This document shows, piece by piece, positions 25,244 through 35,916 of a stretch of 64,000 nt of DNA. The stretch comes from Streptomyces sp. LUP47B (lineage in GTDB: Bacteria > Actinomycetota > Actinomycetes > Streptomycetales > Streptomycetaceae). The stretch's first letter is position 1. Every line of letters begins with the position of its first letter. The DNA lies in contig NZ_MJAH01000005.1 of NCBI RefSeq assembly GCF_001746295.1, positions 365,723-429,722 on the forward strand, written 5' to 3'. Under the pieces are notes generated by a model, which was not told the DNA's origin, did no database searches, and saw only the letters and a list, made by a program, of their open reading frames with translations. Made by a program: the position numbers and the translations under genes.

Positions 25244-26290
25244 ATGACCGTACGTAAGACCCTGGCCCCGCTTCCGCAACCCGCCGTTGGCACGGCGAGG
25301 AGAACCTCTCCCGATGTGACAGCGGTAGAACTCCCCCAGGGACGCCCTCCCCAGCGCCTCCCCGTCCGCCGTATCCGCCAGATCCTGTGTCTGGTCCCGC
25401 TCCTGCTGGTCACCGTCGTGGCGGTGCGGCACCGGTCCGTGCTCGCCGAGGGCTTCGGCCATCTGCGACACGCCGAGTGGCCCTGGCTCCTCGCCGCGGC
25501 CGGTGCCACCTGTCTGACCTGGGTGGCCGCCTCCTTCACCCGGCAGGGCGCCGTGGTGGAGCGACTGCCCCGGCGGCGGCTGCTGGCGACACAGTTCGCG
25601 GCGGGCGCGGCGAACCACCTGTTGCCGACGGGCCTTGGTGCCGGGGCGGTCAATCTGCGCTTCATGACCGTGTGCGGTGTCTCGCTCGCCCGCTCCTCGG
25701 CCGCGCTCGCCCTCTATCTGCTGGCGGAGTCGATCGGCCGGCTCACCCTGCTGGCCGTACTGTTCGTCGCCTTCCCGGACGCGCTGCGCCTCGGCGGGCT
25801 GCTGCCCGACACCGCCGTGGGTCCGCTGCTGCTGGGCCTGGGGTTGGTGCTCCTGGTGGCCGTGAGTGTCCTCACGGGTGTCCGCCGGGTGCGGACGGCC
25901 GTGGGTTCCTTCCTGCGGACCGCGCTGGGCGAGGCCCGCTCGGTGCACACCCGCCCGTCCCGGGCGTTCGCGCTGTGGGGCGGTTCGCTCGCCTTCCCGG
26001 CGCTGCAGGCGGCCGGACTGGCCGCGGTGGGACAGGCGCTGGGGCTGCCGGTGCCTCCCCTGCACATGGCGGTGGCGTATCTGGCGGCGACCTGCGCGGT
26101 GGCGCTGGTGCCCACACCCGGCGGGGTCGGCTCGGTGGAGGCGGCTCTCGTGGTGGCGCTGGTGGCGGCCGGCGGCCCGGTGGCCGTGGCAACGGCGGTG
26201 GTGCTCGCCTACCGGATCATCACGGTCTGGGTCCCGCTGGTGCCGGGGGCGCTGACGCTGGGCGCGCTGGTGCGGCTGAAGGTGATCTGA
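25244..26290 (+). CDS. Lysylphosphatidylglycerol synthase-type transmembrane protein (UPF0104)
   Basis: A 348-residue membrane protein with about eight helices. The family signatures are present: TRQGAVVERLPRRRLLATQFAAGAAN (shortened), the HLLPTGLGAGAVNLRFM stretch, and ALVPTPGGVGSVEAALVVAL near the C-terminus, where PTPGGVGxxE is the hallmark. It contains only the transmembrane flippase-like part, without an aminoacyltransferase domain. Possible role: movement or modification of lipids. The ATG at 25244 follows GAAGGA. It is divergent from the SoxR-controlled exporter over 72 bp, so SoxR may affect it too. Confidence 0.85.
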   Translation: MTVRKTLAPLPQPAVGTARRTSPDVTAVELPQGRPPQRLPVRRIRQILCLVPLLLVTVVAVRHRSVLAEGFGHLRHAEWPWLLAAAGATCLTWVAASFTRQGAVVERLPRRRLLATQFAAGAANHLLPTGLGAGAVNLRFMTVCGVSLARSSAALALYLLAESIGRLTLLAVLFVAFPDALRLGGLLPDTAVGPLLLGLGLVLLVAVSVLTGVRRVRTAVGSFLRTALGEARSVHTRPSRAFALWGGSLAFPALQAAGLAAVGQALGLPVPPLHMAVAYLAATCAVALVPTPGGVGSVEAALVVALVAAGGPVAVATAVVLAYRIITVWVPLVPGALTLGALVRLKVI

Positions 26291-26331
26291 CCCGGACGTC
26301 GCGCGCCGGTCCGCCCTCGGGGTCGTCGGCC

Positions 26332-26618
26332 GGCGTGACGCGGTTCGGGGGCGGCCGGCGTAGGGACGGATCGGCCGACGGCCGCCTTCGCGGTCGTGCT
26401 GGTGCGTCCGGCGGGCGGTCGCGTAGGCGGGCGGGGTGCGGCCGTCGATCGGCGTGACGCGGTTCGGGGGCGGTCCGGCGCAGGACGGGTCGGCCGACGA
26501 CCAGCTTCGGGGTCGTGCTGGTGCGTCCAGCGGGCGGTCGCGTAGGCGGGCGGGGTGCAGGGGCGGCCGTCGGCCGGCGTGACGCGGTTCGGGGGCGGTC
26601 CGGCGCAGGACGGGTCGG
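26332..26618. repeat. Two and a half tandem direct repeats of about 120 bp
   Basis: Units begin GGCGTGACGCGGTTCGGGGG at 26332, 26451 and 26576, giving periods of 119 and 125 bp; the third copy stops after 43 bases at 26618. Copies differ by small substitutions and a 6-base AGGGGC insertion. Both strands are open in several frames but give only Arg/Pro/Gly-rich low-complexity peptides, so I see no gene. The 616-base gap 26291-26906 holds only these repeats and, after 26619, unremarkable sequence in front of the channel gene. Confidence 0.85.
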
Positions 26619-26906
26619 TCTACAGGGGGACGCCGTCGGGGGGTTCGGTTCCGGCCAGGGTCTCTCCAGGACGGTCCTTGGTGGTTCGTGGTCCGGCGGT
26701 CGTACGGAACCCCCCACGACCGCCGCGTACTCCGACCGGGAACAGGCCGAACTCGCCGACGGCATCGTCCGAAACCCCGCCGTCCGGCACCGGGCCAGGT
26801 ACGAACTCCGGCGCGGAATACGGCAGGATGAGCGGTCGCGTCGGCCACGGAACCTTCACGCGGACGACGCGATCGCACATCCCGCAATTCTCGAACAGGT
26901 GGCAAC

Positions 26907-28019
26907 GTGACGGCATTTCAACGGGATCTCACCATGGACGACATGGTCGGCGCCGGCATCGCCGTGGTGGCGGGCCTGGTGGCGGCTTTCCTGCTGCGCA
27001 TGCTGCTCAAGTGGCTGGGCAAGCACGCGGACCGCACCAAGTGGGGCGGCGACGACGTCCTCGTGGCCGCGCTGCGGACCGTGGTGCCCTCGGCGGCGGT
27101 CGCTGGCGGCATCGCCGTCGCCGCGGCGGCGCTGCCGCTGACCAAGGCGGTCCAGCACACCGTCAACCAGGTCCTGACGGTGCTGCTGATCTTCGTCGTC
27201 ACGGTGGCGGCGGCCCGGGTGGTCGCGGGGCTCGTGCGGACGGTGACCACATCCCGTTCCGGCGTCGCCGGTTCGGCCACGATCTTCGTCAACATCACGA
27301 GGGTGCTGGTCCTGGCGATCGGTTTCCTGGTCGTCCTGCAGACCCTCGGCATCTCCATAGCGCCGATGCTCACCGCTCTCGGCGTCGGCGGTCTCGCGGT
27401 CGCGCTCGCCCTCCAGGACACCCTCGCCAACCTCTTCGCGGGCATCCACATCCTGGCCTCCAAGACCGTCCAGCCCGGCGACTACATCCGGCTGGCCAGC
27501 GGCGAGGAGGGCTACGTCGAGGACATCAACTGGCGACAGACGACGGTCCGCGCACTCTCCAACAACCTGATCGTCGTGCCCAACGGCGAGCTCGCCAAGA
27601 CGAACATGACCAACTTCATGCGTCCCGAGCAGCAGTTGACGATCCTGGTGCAGGTCGGGGTGGCCTACGACAGCGATCTCGACCACGTCGAGCGGGTCAC
27701 CTGCGAGGTCGTCACCCAGGTCATGACGGAGATCGAGGGCGCGGTCCCGGAGCACGAACCGCTGGTGCGCTTCCACACGTTCGGCGACTCCCGCATCGGC
27801 TTCACGGTCATCCTGGGTGTCGGCGAGTTCAGCGACCAGTTCCGGATCAAGCACGAGTTCATCAAGCAGCTGCACAAGCGCTACCGCGACGAGGGCATCC
27901 GGATTCCGGCCCCCGCGCGGACCGTTGCCCTCCAGCAGGGATCGGTGTCGATTCCGCAGCAGCGCGGGGCCCAGATCGGGATCGAGCCGGGCGAGGTGTC
28001 CTCCGCCCGGTTCGACTGA
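26907..28019 (+). CDS. MscS-family mechanosensitive ion channel
   Basis: A 370-residue small-conductance mechanosensitive channel. Three to five helices are followed by the pore helix and beta domain: ISIAPMLTALGVGGLAVALALQ leads into DTLANLFAGIHILASKTVQPGDYI, the central MscS signature, then VEDINWRQTTVR and NLIVVPNGELAKTN. The C-terminal alpha/beta domain reaches residue 345. It opens under membrane tension to release solutes. The GTG at 26907 (after AGGTGG) is used; an ATG nine codons further is also possible. Confidence 0.92.
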   Translation: MTAFQRDLTMDDMVGAGIAVVAGLVAAFLLRMLLKWLGKHADRTKWGGDDVLVAALRTVVPSAAVAGGIAVAAAALPLTKAVQHTVNQVLTVLLIFVVTVAAARVVAGLVRTVTTSRSGVAGSATIFVNITRVLVLAIGFLVVLQTLGISIAPMLTALGVGGLAVALALQDTLANLFAGIHILASKTVQPGDYIRLASGEEGYVEDINWRQTTVRALSNNLIVVPNGELAKTNMTNFMRPEQQLTILVQVGVAYDSDLDHVERVTCEVVTQVMTEIEGAVPEHEPLVRFHTFGDSRIGFTVILGVGEFSDQFRIKHEFIKQLHKRYRDEGIRIPAPARTVALQQGSVSIPQQRGAQIGIEPGEVSSARFD

Positions 28020-28024
28020 GTTCC

Positions 28025-29560
28025 CTAGAGGGTCGCCGAGTTGTCGTGCCAGTGGCCGTCCGTCCGGTTCTGCGGCTGCCGCAGCGCGGAGCTGACCGGT
28101 GTCACCGTCCAGTCCGGGTGACCGGGCATCCTCGGGGTCCTGGTGCCGTAGAGCCAGTCCCGCAGGAAGCCGGACTGGTCGGCGCCGGAGACCTCCGAGG
28201 CGACGGCGATGTAGTCGTCGGTCAACGCCGAGGCGTTGCGGAAGCGCTCCAGGAACGTGGACTCGATCGCGCTGAAGACGCTCTCCCCGACCTGCTGGCG
28301 CAGTGCGTACAGGACGAGGACGCCGCCCAGATAGCGCTGGCTGTCGAAGAGGTTGGCCTCGTTCGGGGCGGCGACCGGGCCCGAGGACTTGCGCCACTGG
28401 TCGCCGCGCGCGTAGGTGTCCTTCATGCGGGCTTCCATGGTGGTGAGCCCGAGGGAGTCGGCCCAGCCGCGCTCGTAGCGGTAGAGCAGCCCGTAGAAGT
28501 CGGCGTGGCCCTCGTTGAGCCACAGGTCGGACCAGGTCGCCGGGCTCACGCTGTTGCCGAAGTAGGAGTGGACCAGCTCGTGCATCATGTGCGAGCCGAT
28601 GCTCTTCTCCGCCTGGAGCAGGAAGTTCGGCTTGTACAGGGTGAGGGTCTGGGTCTCCAGACCCGTGAAGTCGAAGGCGTCCGAGGCGTCGCTGTTGCAG
28701 GGCAGCAGGCCGTACGTCTCGAACGGGAAGGCCCCGAGCCGCTGCTCGATCCAGCTCACCAGGTTCGGCGTGAGGGCGAGCGCGGGTTCCAGGGCGGTGG
28801 CCCGGGCGGTCGGGACGACGTCCCTGAGCGGGAGTCCGTGCGGCCCCTGTCGGTCCTTGATCACGTAGTCGCCGACCGTGATCTGCACGATCTCGGTGGC
28901 GATCGGCTCCCGGGACCGGTAGCAGTACGCGGTCCGGCCGTCGCCGAGGTCCTCGGTGCTCACCAGGTGGCCGCTCGCGACGCCCTTGAGGCCGGCCGGG
29001 ACGGTGATGCGGAAGGTGAAGTCCGCCTTGTCCGAGGGGTGGTCGTTGCACGGGAAGACCGTGTGCGCCGTATTGGGCTGGGGGCAGATCGCGAAGCCGT
29101 CCGGGGTGGGCACCCATGCGGTATGGGCGAGCGCGGCACGCGGGTCCGCCGTGTACGTCACGGTCACGGTCGCCGTGGTCCGCGCGGCCAGCGGGGCGGC
29201 CGGCGTGATCCGCAGCTTCTCGCCGGCCTGCTCCCGGGCGGCCGGGACGCCGTCGAGCAGCACCTCGTGCACGTCGAGGCCCAGCGCGTCCAGGGAGAGG
29301 CGGCTCAGCTCCTGGGTGGTGGTGAGCGTCAGGGTCGCCGTCGCGTCGACGAGCCGGGTCGTGGCGTCGTACGCGAGGTCGAGGTGATAGGCCGGGACGC
29401 GGTAGCCGTCATTGCCGAGGCCCGGGAAGACGGGATCCCCGAGGGTCTCCGGGCCAGGGGTGCCGGTCTCCGGGTCCGCGTGCGCCGGGGCGGCCACGGA
29501 CAGGGCCGCCACGGTGCCGAGCAGGGCTGCCGGGGCCGTCACTCTGGTGCGATATCTCAT
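28025..29560 (-). CDS. Secreted M1-family zinc metallopeptidase
   Basis: A 511-residue secreted aminopeptidase-like protein. The signal peptide is APAALLGTVAALSVAAPAHA. An N-terminal beta domain (residues about 50-240) is followed by the thermolysin-like domain with zinc ligands HELVH (H327, E328, H331) and E350 in NEGHADF. It lacks the long C-terminal HEAT-like region of large M1 enzymes. The expected exopeptidase GAMEN motif is altered here to FTGLETQT, so substrate handling may differ. ATG at 29560 gives the correct signal; the longer frame reaches into the promoter of the divergent icd gene. The stop is five bases from the convergent MscS stop. Confidence 0.88.
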   Translation of the reverse strand: MRYRTRVTAPAALLGTVAALSVAAPAHADPETGTPGPETLGDPVFPGLGNDGYRVPAYHLDLAYDATTRLVDATATLTLTTTQELSRLSLDALGLDVHEVLLDGVPAAREQAGEKLRITPAAPLAARTTATVTVTYTADPRAALAHTAWVPTPDGFAICPQPNTAHTVFPCNDHPSDKADFTFRITVPAGLKGVASGHLVSTEDLGDGRTAYCYRSREPIATEIVQITVGDYVIKDRQGPHGLPLRDVVPTARATALEPALALTPNLVSWIEQRLGAFPFETYGLLPCNSDASDAFDFTGLETQTLTLYKPNFLLQAEKSIGSHMMHELVHSYFGNSVSPATWSDLWLNEGHADFYGLLYRYERGWADSLGLTTMEARMKDTYARGDQWRKSSGPVAAPNEANLFDSQRYLGGVLVLYALRQQVGESVFSAIESTFLERFRNASALTDDYIAVASEVSGADQSGFLRDWLYGTRTPRMPGHPDWTVTPVSSALRQPQNRTDGHWHDNSATL

Positions 29561-29724
29561 GGTCTGCTTTCCCTCGGGCGGCCGGGTGGTCGGGTCCGGC
29601 CGTCGGATGAGTGCGATCAACGTGCATGACCACAAGATCAGACGCTTCGGTTGCCTCGGTGGATGTGCGGGATCTCCGGAAGTAGGCGAGGACCGCTGTC
29701 GAGACCGGCGGGATCACGAGATAT

Positions 29725-29736
29725 CTTGATGTCGAG
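29725..29736. promoter_or_regulatory. Imperfect palindrome in front of icd
   Basis: CTTGATGTCGAG is an imperfect dyad (CTTGA, two bases, TCGAG) flanked by AT-rich bases (ATAT before, CAAT after), 30 bases before the icd start and at about the place of a promoter. It stands out against the G/C background and may bind a regulator or contain promoter elements. I cannot assign a protein to it. Confidence 0.3.
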
Positions 29737-29766
29737 CAATGTTGCAGACGTGGAGCGGAGCACCCG

Positions 29767-31986
<2,220 letters not shown>

Positions 31987-32006
31987 CACAGGCTCGCCGC
32001 GTGATA

Positions 32007-32039
32007 CCGCCCCGGTCGGCGTCTGCCCGGCCGGGGCGG
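32007..32039 (+). terminator. Hairpin terminator of icd
   Basis: CCGCCCCGG (32007-32015) pairs with CCGGGGCGG (32031-32039) around a 15-base loop, 20 bases after the icd stop. Confidence 0.7.
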
Positions 32040-32089
32040 GGTCGTCTCCGCCGTGGGGAGGCCGGGTCTGCGGCGAGGATCTTGCGCGC

Positions 32090-32419
32090 TCACCAGTCCC
32101 GGGTCGCGATGAGCTCCTCGACGTCGGCGCCCGCGAAGCCGTAGGCGTCGGCCACGAACCAGAAGTTCTGGGCTATCTCCTCGCGGGCCACGGTCTCGAT
32201 GTCGAAGTCGTCGTCCTGCAGGTCGTTGAACTCCTCGGTGGCCGCCTGGGTCAGCACGTACAGCGCGGCCAGGTCGGCGGGCCGGTCCGCCTCGATCCGC
32301 TCGCACAGCCGCAGCAGGATCTCCTTGCCCCGGTCCACCGCGCGGTCGGGGTAGTAGCCGTCGCGGTAGAGCGCCTCGAGGAACGGGTGGGCGGTCACCT
32401 GCTGGTTGCTGATGTTCAT
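32090..32419 (-). CDS. DUF5713-like small protein
   Basis: A 109-residue soluble, acidic, helical protein. It starts NISNQQVTAHPFLEALYRDGYYPD and contains FNDLQDDDFDIETVAREEIAQ and FVADAYGFAGADVEELI, which I associate with the DUF5713 group; function unknown. The ATG at 32419 was chosen over an upstream GTG because homologues I recall begin near this motif. It is divergent from the amidohydrolase gene with only 47 bp between starts, so the two promoters must overlap. Confidence 0.7.
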   Translation of the reverse strand: MNISNQQVTAHPFLEALYRDGYYPDRAVDRGKEILLRLCERIEADRPADLAALYVLTQAATEEFNDLQDDDFDIETVAREEIAQNFWFVADAYGFAGADVEELIATRDW

Positions 32420-32466
32420 GCTGAGATGGTGCACCACGCCACTGACAACGCCCCGGGAGCAGCCGT

Positions 32467-33264
32467 ATGCCCTCGTTCGACCTCGTGCCCGGCGCCGGGG
32501 AATCTCCGGTGATCCTTCATGTGCCGCACTCCTCCCGGGAGATACCGGACGACGTACGGGCCGGGATCGTGCTGGACGATTCCGCGCTGGAGCGGGAGCT
32601 CGATCACATCGTGGACGCGCACACCGCGGAGCTCGCCGAGGAGGCGGCCCGGCTGGCCCGGGTGGCCCCGTGGCGGTTCGTGAACCGGCTCTCGCGGCTG
32701 GTCGTCGATCCCGAGCGGTTCCCGGACGAGCGGGAGGAGATGCTCGCCGTCGGGATGGGGGCCGTATACACGAAGACCACGGGGCGGGAGGAGCTGCGGA
32801 CCGATGACACCGACCCCGAGCCGCTCCTCGCGCGCTACTTCCGGCCGTACGCCCGGGCGATGACCGACGCCGTGGCCCAGCGGCTGGCCGTCACCGGGCG
32901 GGCCATCGTCATCGACGTGCACTCCTACCCCAGCGCGCCGCTGCCCTACGAGCTGCACGGCCAGGGGCCACGCCCTCCGGTCTGTCTCGGTACCGACTCC
33001 TTCCACACGCCGCACGGGCTGCTCGCCGCGGCGCGGGAGGCGTTCGGGGAGGTCGGGCTGGACAGTCCGTTCGGTGGGACGTACGTGCCGCTGGAGTTCT
33101 ACGGCCGCGAGCCCCGGGTGAGCGCCCTGATGGTGGAGATCCGGCGGGACACCTACATGACGGAACCGGGCGGGCCCGCCGGGCCGGGGCTGCACCGGCT
33201 CGCGCAGGCACTCGCCGCTCTCGTGGATGCGCTGGAGTCTCCTGACGCGTGGTTCAGACGGTGA
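32467..33264 (+). CDS. N-formylglutamate amidohydrolase family protein
   Basis: A 265-residue zinc hydrolase. Family motifs: VILHVPHSSREIP at the start (PHSG-like metal ligand region), VNRLSRLVVDPERFPDE, VIDVHSYPSAPLPYE (metal His) and LMVEIRRDTYM near the end. The classical member HutG releases glutamate from N-formylglutamate in histidine breakdown, but no hut genes are present here, so the real substrate may differ. Its last 11 bases overlap the convergent small gene at 33254. Confidence 0.9.
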   Translation: MPSFDLVPGAGESPVILHVPHSSREIPDDVRAGIVLDDSALERELDHIVDAHTAELAEEAARLARVAPWRFVNRLSRLVVDPERFPDEREEMLAVGMGAVYTKTTGREELRTDDTDPEPLLARYFRPYARAMTDAVAQRLAVTGRAIVIDVHSYPSAPLPYELHGQGPRPPVCLGTDSFHTPHGLLAAAREAFGEVGLDSPFGGTYVPLEFYGREPRVSALMVEIRRDTYMTEPGGPAGPGLHRLAQALAALVDALESPDAWFRR

Positions 33265-33748
33265 GCCAGTCGGTGACGATCACTCCTTCGCCCGTCCGCA
33301 GCCGCAGCGCGAACGGACCGGCGGGGGACGCCTCGTAGGTGAAGCGGCCCATGTCGTCGGTGGTGAGCGGCGAGCCCGCCTGCGGACCGCTGAGCACCTC
33401 GATCCGGGCCGACTGGGGCGGCAGCACCTGCCCCATGAGGCCCTGCGGGGTGAGTTCGACGTCGATCGTCACCTCGCCCGCGTGGAAGGTCAGCATCCGC
33501 GGCGCCCCCGTCGCTCCCCTCACCGGAAGGGCGTCCACCACCGAGTCGAAGGCGAGTTCGGCGATCCGGCTGTCCAGGTCGTGCAGCGCGAAGGCCTCGA
33601 CGGCGATCTGCCGCAGGGCCGGCGGTACGGGGTCCAGGATGGCCGTCGCCTGCCGGAGCTCCTCCTCCAGCAGTTCGAGGGCGAACTCCTCGTCGGGCGA
33701 CGCCTCTTCGTCGAACACCGCGTCGAGATCGTCGTTCATGTCGCTCAT
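33254..33748 (-). CDS. Small acidic protein coupled to ECF sigma factor, candidate anti-sigma or substrate
   Basis: A 164-residue protein with two parts. Residues 1-80 are acidic and helical (ASPDEEFALELLEEELRQA, then LRQIAVEAFALHDLDSRIAEL). Residues 95-164 form a beta-rich module (LTPQGLMGQVLPPQSARIEV, DDMGRFTYEASPAGPFALRL) that resembles a transthyretin/carboxypeptidase-regulatory sandwich. It has no membrane helix and no zinc motif. The ATG overlaps the sigma factor stop (ATGA), so it is made in fixed ratio with the sigma factor. Either an anti-sigma factor or a target of the neighbouring proteases; both are inference. I do not recognise a named family. Confidence 0.7.
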   Translation of the reverse strand: MSDMNDDLDAVFDEEASPDEEFALELLEEELRQATAILDPVPPALRQIAVEAFALHDLDSRIAELAFDSVVDALPVRGATGAPRMLTFHAGEVTIDVELTPQGLMGQVLPPQSARIEVLSGPQAGSPLTTDDMGRFTYEASPAGPFALRLRTGEGVIVTDWLTV

Positions 33749-34383
33749 ACCGCCCCCCGGGCTTCGAGCCGCGCCCGCAACCGCCTCAGGCAGCGCTGGC
33801 GCAGTGGTCCGATGCTGCCCACCGCGATCCCCAGGGCGGCGGACACCTCCTGGTAGCCGGGCTTCGGCGAGGCCATCAGGATGCGCAGCAACTGCCGGCA
33901 GCGTTCGCCGAGTTCCTCGAACTCCTGCCACAGGTACCGGACGCGCTCGCTCTGGGCGGCGGCCTCCTCGGAGTCGATGAACGACTGCTCGGGCGTACGG
34001 TCCTCGCTGATCCGGTCCAGGAGCTGCGGATCGTCCGTGACGGTCAGCCGCCTTAAGCTCTTGAGCACCTTCAGGCACTCGTGGCGCGCGGTGCTCGCGA
34101 GCCACGACTTGGCCTTGTCGGGTTCGCGGATCCGCCCGAGATGCTGGGCGAAGCGGAACCACACCGTCTGGTACACCTCGTGCGCGTCGGCGTCGGAGAG
34201 CCGGTGCGCGCGCACCACGGACCACACCAGTGGGCTCAGCCCTTCCACGAGCGCTTTCCAGGCCGCCGCGTCACCGTCGACGGCGGACTGGACCAGCGCA
34301 CCGACATCTGCTCGGTCCACGGTCCCACCCCTCGTGTACGGCAAGTCATCGTACGCCGTGGAAGGGACCACTCCGGCCGTCAT
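33745..34383 (-). CDS. ECF-type RNA polymerase sigma factor
   Basis: A 212-residue sigma-70 family factor with region 2 (VQSAVDGDAAAWKALVEGLS to DAHEVYQTVWFRFAQHLGRI) and region 4 (LGERCRQLLRILMASPKPGY, then VSAALGIAVGSIGPLRQRCL). In between is a long acidic linker. It would direct transcription of its own regulon. The ATG at 34383 overlaps the protease stop (ATGA). A GTG at 34320 also has an RBS-like AGGGGTGGG and would give 191 residues. Gene order protease, sigma, small protein implies that proteolysis controls sigma availability. Confidence 0.9.
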   Translation of the reverse strand: MTAGVVPSTAYDDLPYTRGGTVDRADVGALVQSAVDGDAAAWKALVEGLSPLVWSVVRAHRLSDADAHEVYQTVWFRFAQHLGRIREPDKAKSWLASTARHECLKVLKSLRRLTVTDDPQLLDRISEDRTPEQSFIDSEEAAAQSERVRYLWQEFEELGERCRQLLRILMASPKPGYQEVSAALGIAVGSIGPLRQRCLRRLRARLEARGAV

Positions 34384-35807
34384 GCGCCGACAGGGCGCTG
34401 CACGACCGGCACCGGGCGCCAGCCGGCCGGCCTCAGCGCCGGTACGTGCGCCCCGCGCACTTCGGCGAACTGCGTGTTGGTGGCGAGCAGTTGCTGCCGG
34501 GCTGCGCGCGGGTCGGTCTCCTTGTTCGCGGTCATGTGGGCGGCGACCAGACCTGCCACGACCGGGGTCGCGAAGGAGGTGCCGCTCCAGTGCGCGTATC
34601 CCTCGAACATCACCTGGTCGGGCTTGGCCGTGGTGCCGTCCTCGCTCAACACGCCGATGTGGGAGGGGGACTGGCAGGTGCACACGTAGGTGAAGCCGAA
34701 CCTGCAGGCCTCGTACGTGGAGTGCTGGTACAGGTACGGCACGGGCGCGTCGAAGCCGGTCAGGGCGCTGGTGAGCCGCTCGCCGGGGGCGTAGACCTTC
34801 ACCCAGGAGCCGTGGTTGCTGAAGCAGGCGCCGAACTCGCCGTCGCCGCGCAGTGCGCCGACCGACAGGACGACGTCCTGGTACTCGGGCAGGTCGGCGT
34901 AGGCGGCGGGCCAGAAGGGGCTGGCGCTGGCGTTGTTGCCGGCCGCGGCGACCAACAGGGTGCCGTGGGCGCGCAGTTCCCGCATGAAGGCGTCCATGCC
35001 GAGCAGTCCGTCGCTGCGGCCGTTGGAGGTGCCCGCGGAGAGGCTGATGAGGTCGGGCCAGCCGTCGGCCACGGCCTCGAAGAGCTTCTCGCCGAGCTCG
35101 GACTCCAGGATGGCGCCCGCGTCGTTGAGGGTGCTGCGGACGGTGATGTCGGTGTTGGGCGCGACGGCCGCGAGGACACCGGCGATGAACGTGCCGTGGC
35201 CGACGTACTGGAGGAGGTTGCCGGCCCCGTCGGTCTCGGTGCCGTGCAGGTCGCCCTCGACGTGGGCGAGCAGCGGGACGAGGCCGTGGTCGTGGGTGAG
35301 ACCGTTGTCGACGACGAGGACGCCCACGGCGGTGTCGGGGTCGTGACCGGCTTCCGCGGGGGCCGGGTTGGTGCCCTGGCTGAGCGCGGCGGGCACGGGC
35401 TCGTCGCCGGGGCAGGAGTTGACCGCGATCGACACCACGTGGTTGCGGCTGATCAGCCGGTGTCCGGCGCGTCCCTCGCGTTCGCTCATGGCGCGCAGGG
35501 CGTGGGTGACGGCACGGTCGCCGCGCCGGTCGCCGTGGCCCGGGTCGCCGACCTTGATCCGGGTGATGCCCGAGCGGTTGGTCTCGGGGCTGTCCCGGCG
35601 CACGTAGTCGCCGGTCAGACCGGTCGCCTCGGTGAAATGGGTGCGGACGGTCTCCTCGACGAGCGCAGCGTCGCGGCCGTCGCGGGCGAGGACCACGCCC
35701 TTCTCGTAGATGAACTCGGAGGCGTCGTCAGGTCCCAGTGCCAGCGGGACGTCGGGCATGGAGCGCTGGATCTGGTCGAACTGCTCGTGGAATCGCTGAG
35801 GTGCCAT
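34380..35807 (-). CDS. Cytoplasmic S8 (subtilisin-like) serine protease
   Basis: A 475-residue S8 peptidase without a signal peptide or membrane helix. The catalytic triad is visible: D167 in VLVVDNGL, H204 in YVGHGTFIAG and S411 in HWSGTSFATP, with the oxyanion Asn in VAAAGNNASA. An unusual Cys-rich stretch (YEACRFGFTYVCTCQS, about 365-379) lies before the Ser. Residues 1-100 form an N-terminal region that may be regulatory. Start ATG 35807 follows GGGAGGG. It heads the operon with the sigma factor and is divergent from the CHAT protease gene over 109 bp. The lack of export signals fits an intracellular regulatory protease. Confidence 0.9.
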   Translation of the reverse strand: MAPQRFHEQFDQIQRSMPDVPLALGPDDASEFIYEKGVVLARDGRDAALVEETVRTHFTEATGLTGDYVRRDSPETNRSGITRIKVGDPGHGDRRGDRAVTHALRAMSEREGRAGHRLISRNHVVSIAVNSCPGDEPVPAALSQGTNPAPAEAGHDPDTAVGVLVVDNGLTHDHGLVPLLAHVEGDLHGTETDGAGNLLQYVGHGTFIAGVLAAVAPNTDITVRSTLNDAGAILESELGEKLFEAVADGWPDLISLSAGTSNGRSDGLLGMDAFMRELRAHGTLLVAAAGNNASASPFWPAAYADLPEYQDVVLSVGALRGDGEFGACFSNHGSWVKVYAPGERLTSALTGFDAPVPYLYQHSTYEACRFGFTYVCTCQSPSHIGVLSEDGTTAKPDQVMFEGYAHWSGTSFATPVVAGLVAAHMTANKETDPRAARQQLLATNTQFAEVRGAHVPALRPAGWRPVPVVQRPVGA

Positions 35808-35916
35808 GGCGTTCCCTCCCACTGAGGCGGCGGTCGTCAGTCAGAGCCGCGGGGCCGGTGATTGATACAGCGCCAAACCGGTGTGGCCTGCCACCTGGGC
35901 CACTACCATCCATGGA

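Noticed and set aside
26332..26618. CRISPR array
   Set aside because: Only two and a half long units, no short repeats with unique spacers, and no cas genes near.
23279..26905. 1208-codon frame that would extend the ABC exporter upstream
   Set aside because: The extra 578 residues are low-complexity and cross the SoxR promoter, the divergent gene and the tandem repeats. The exporter starts at 25171.
26555..29629. 1024-codon plus-strand frame
   Set aside because: Shadow over the MscS gene (another frame) and antisense to the M1 peptidase.
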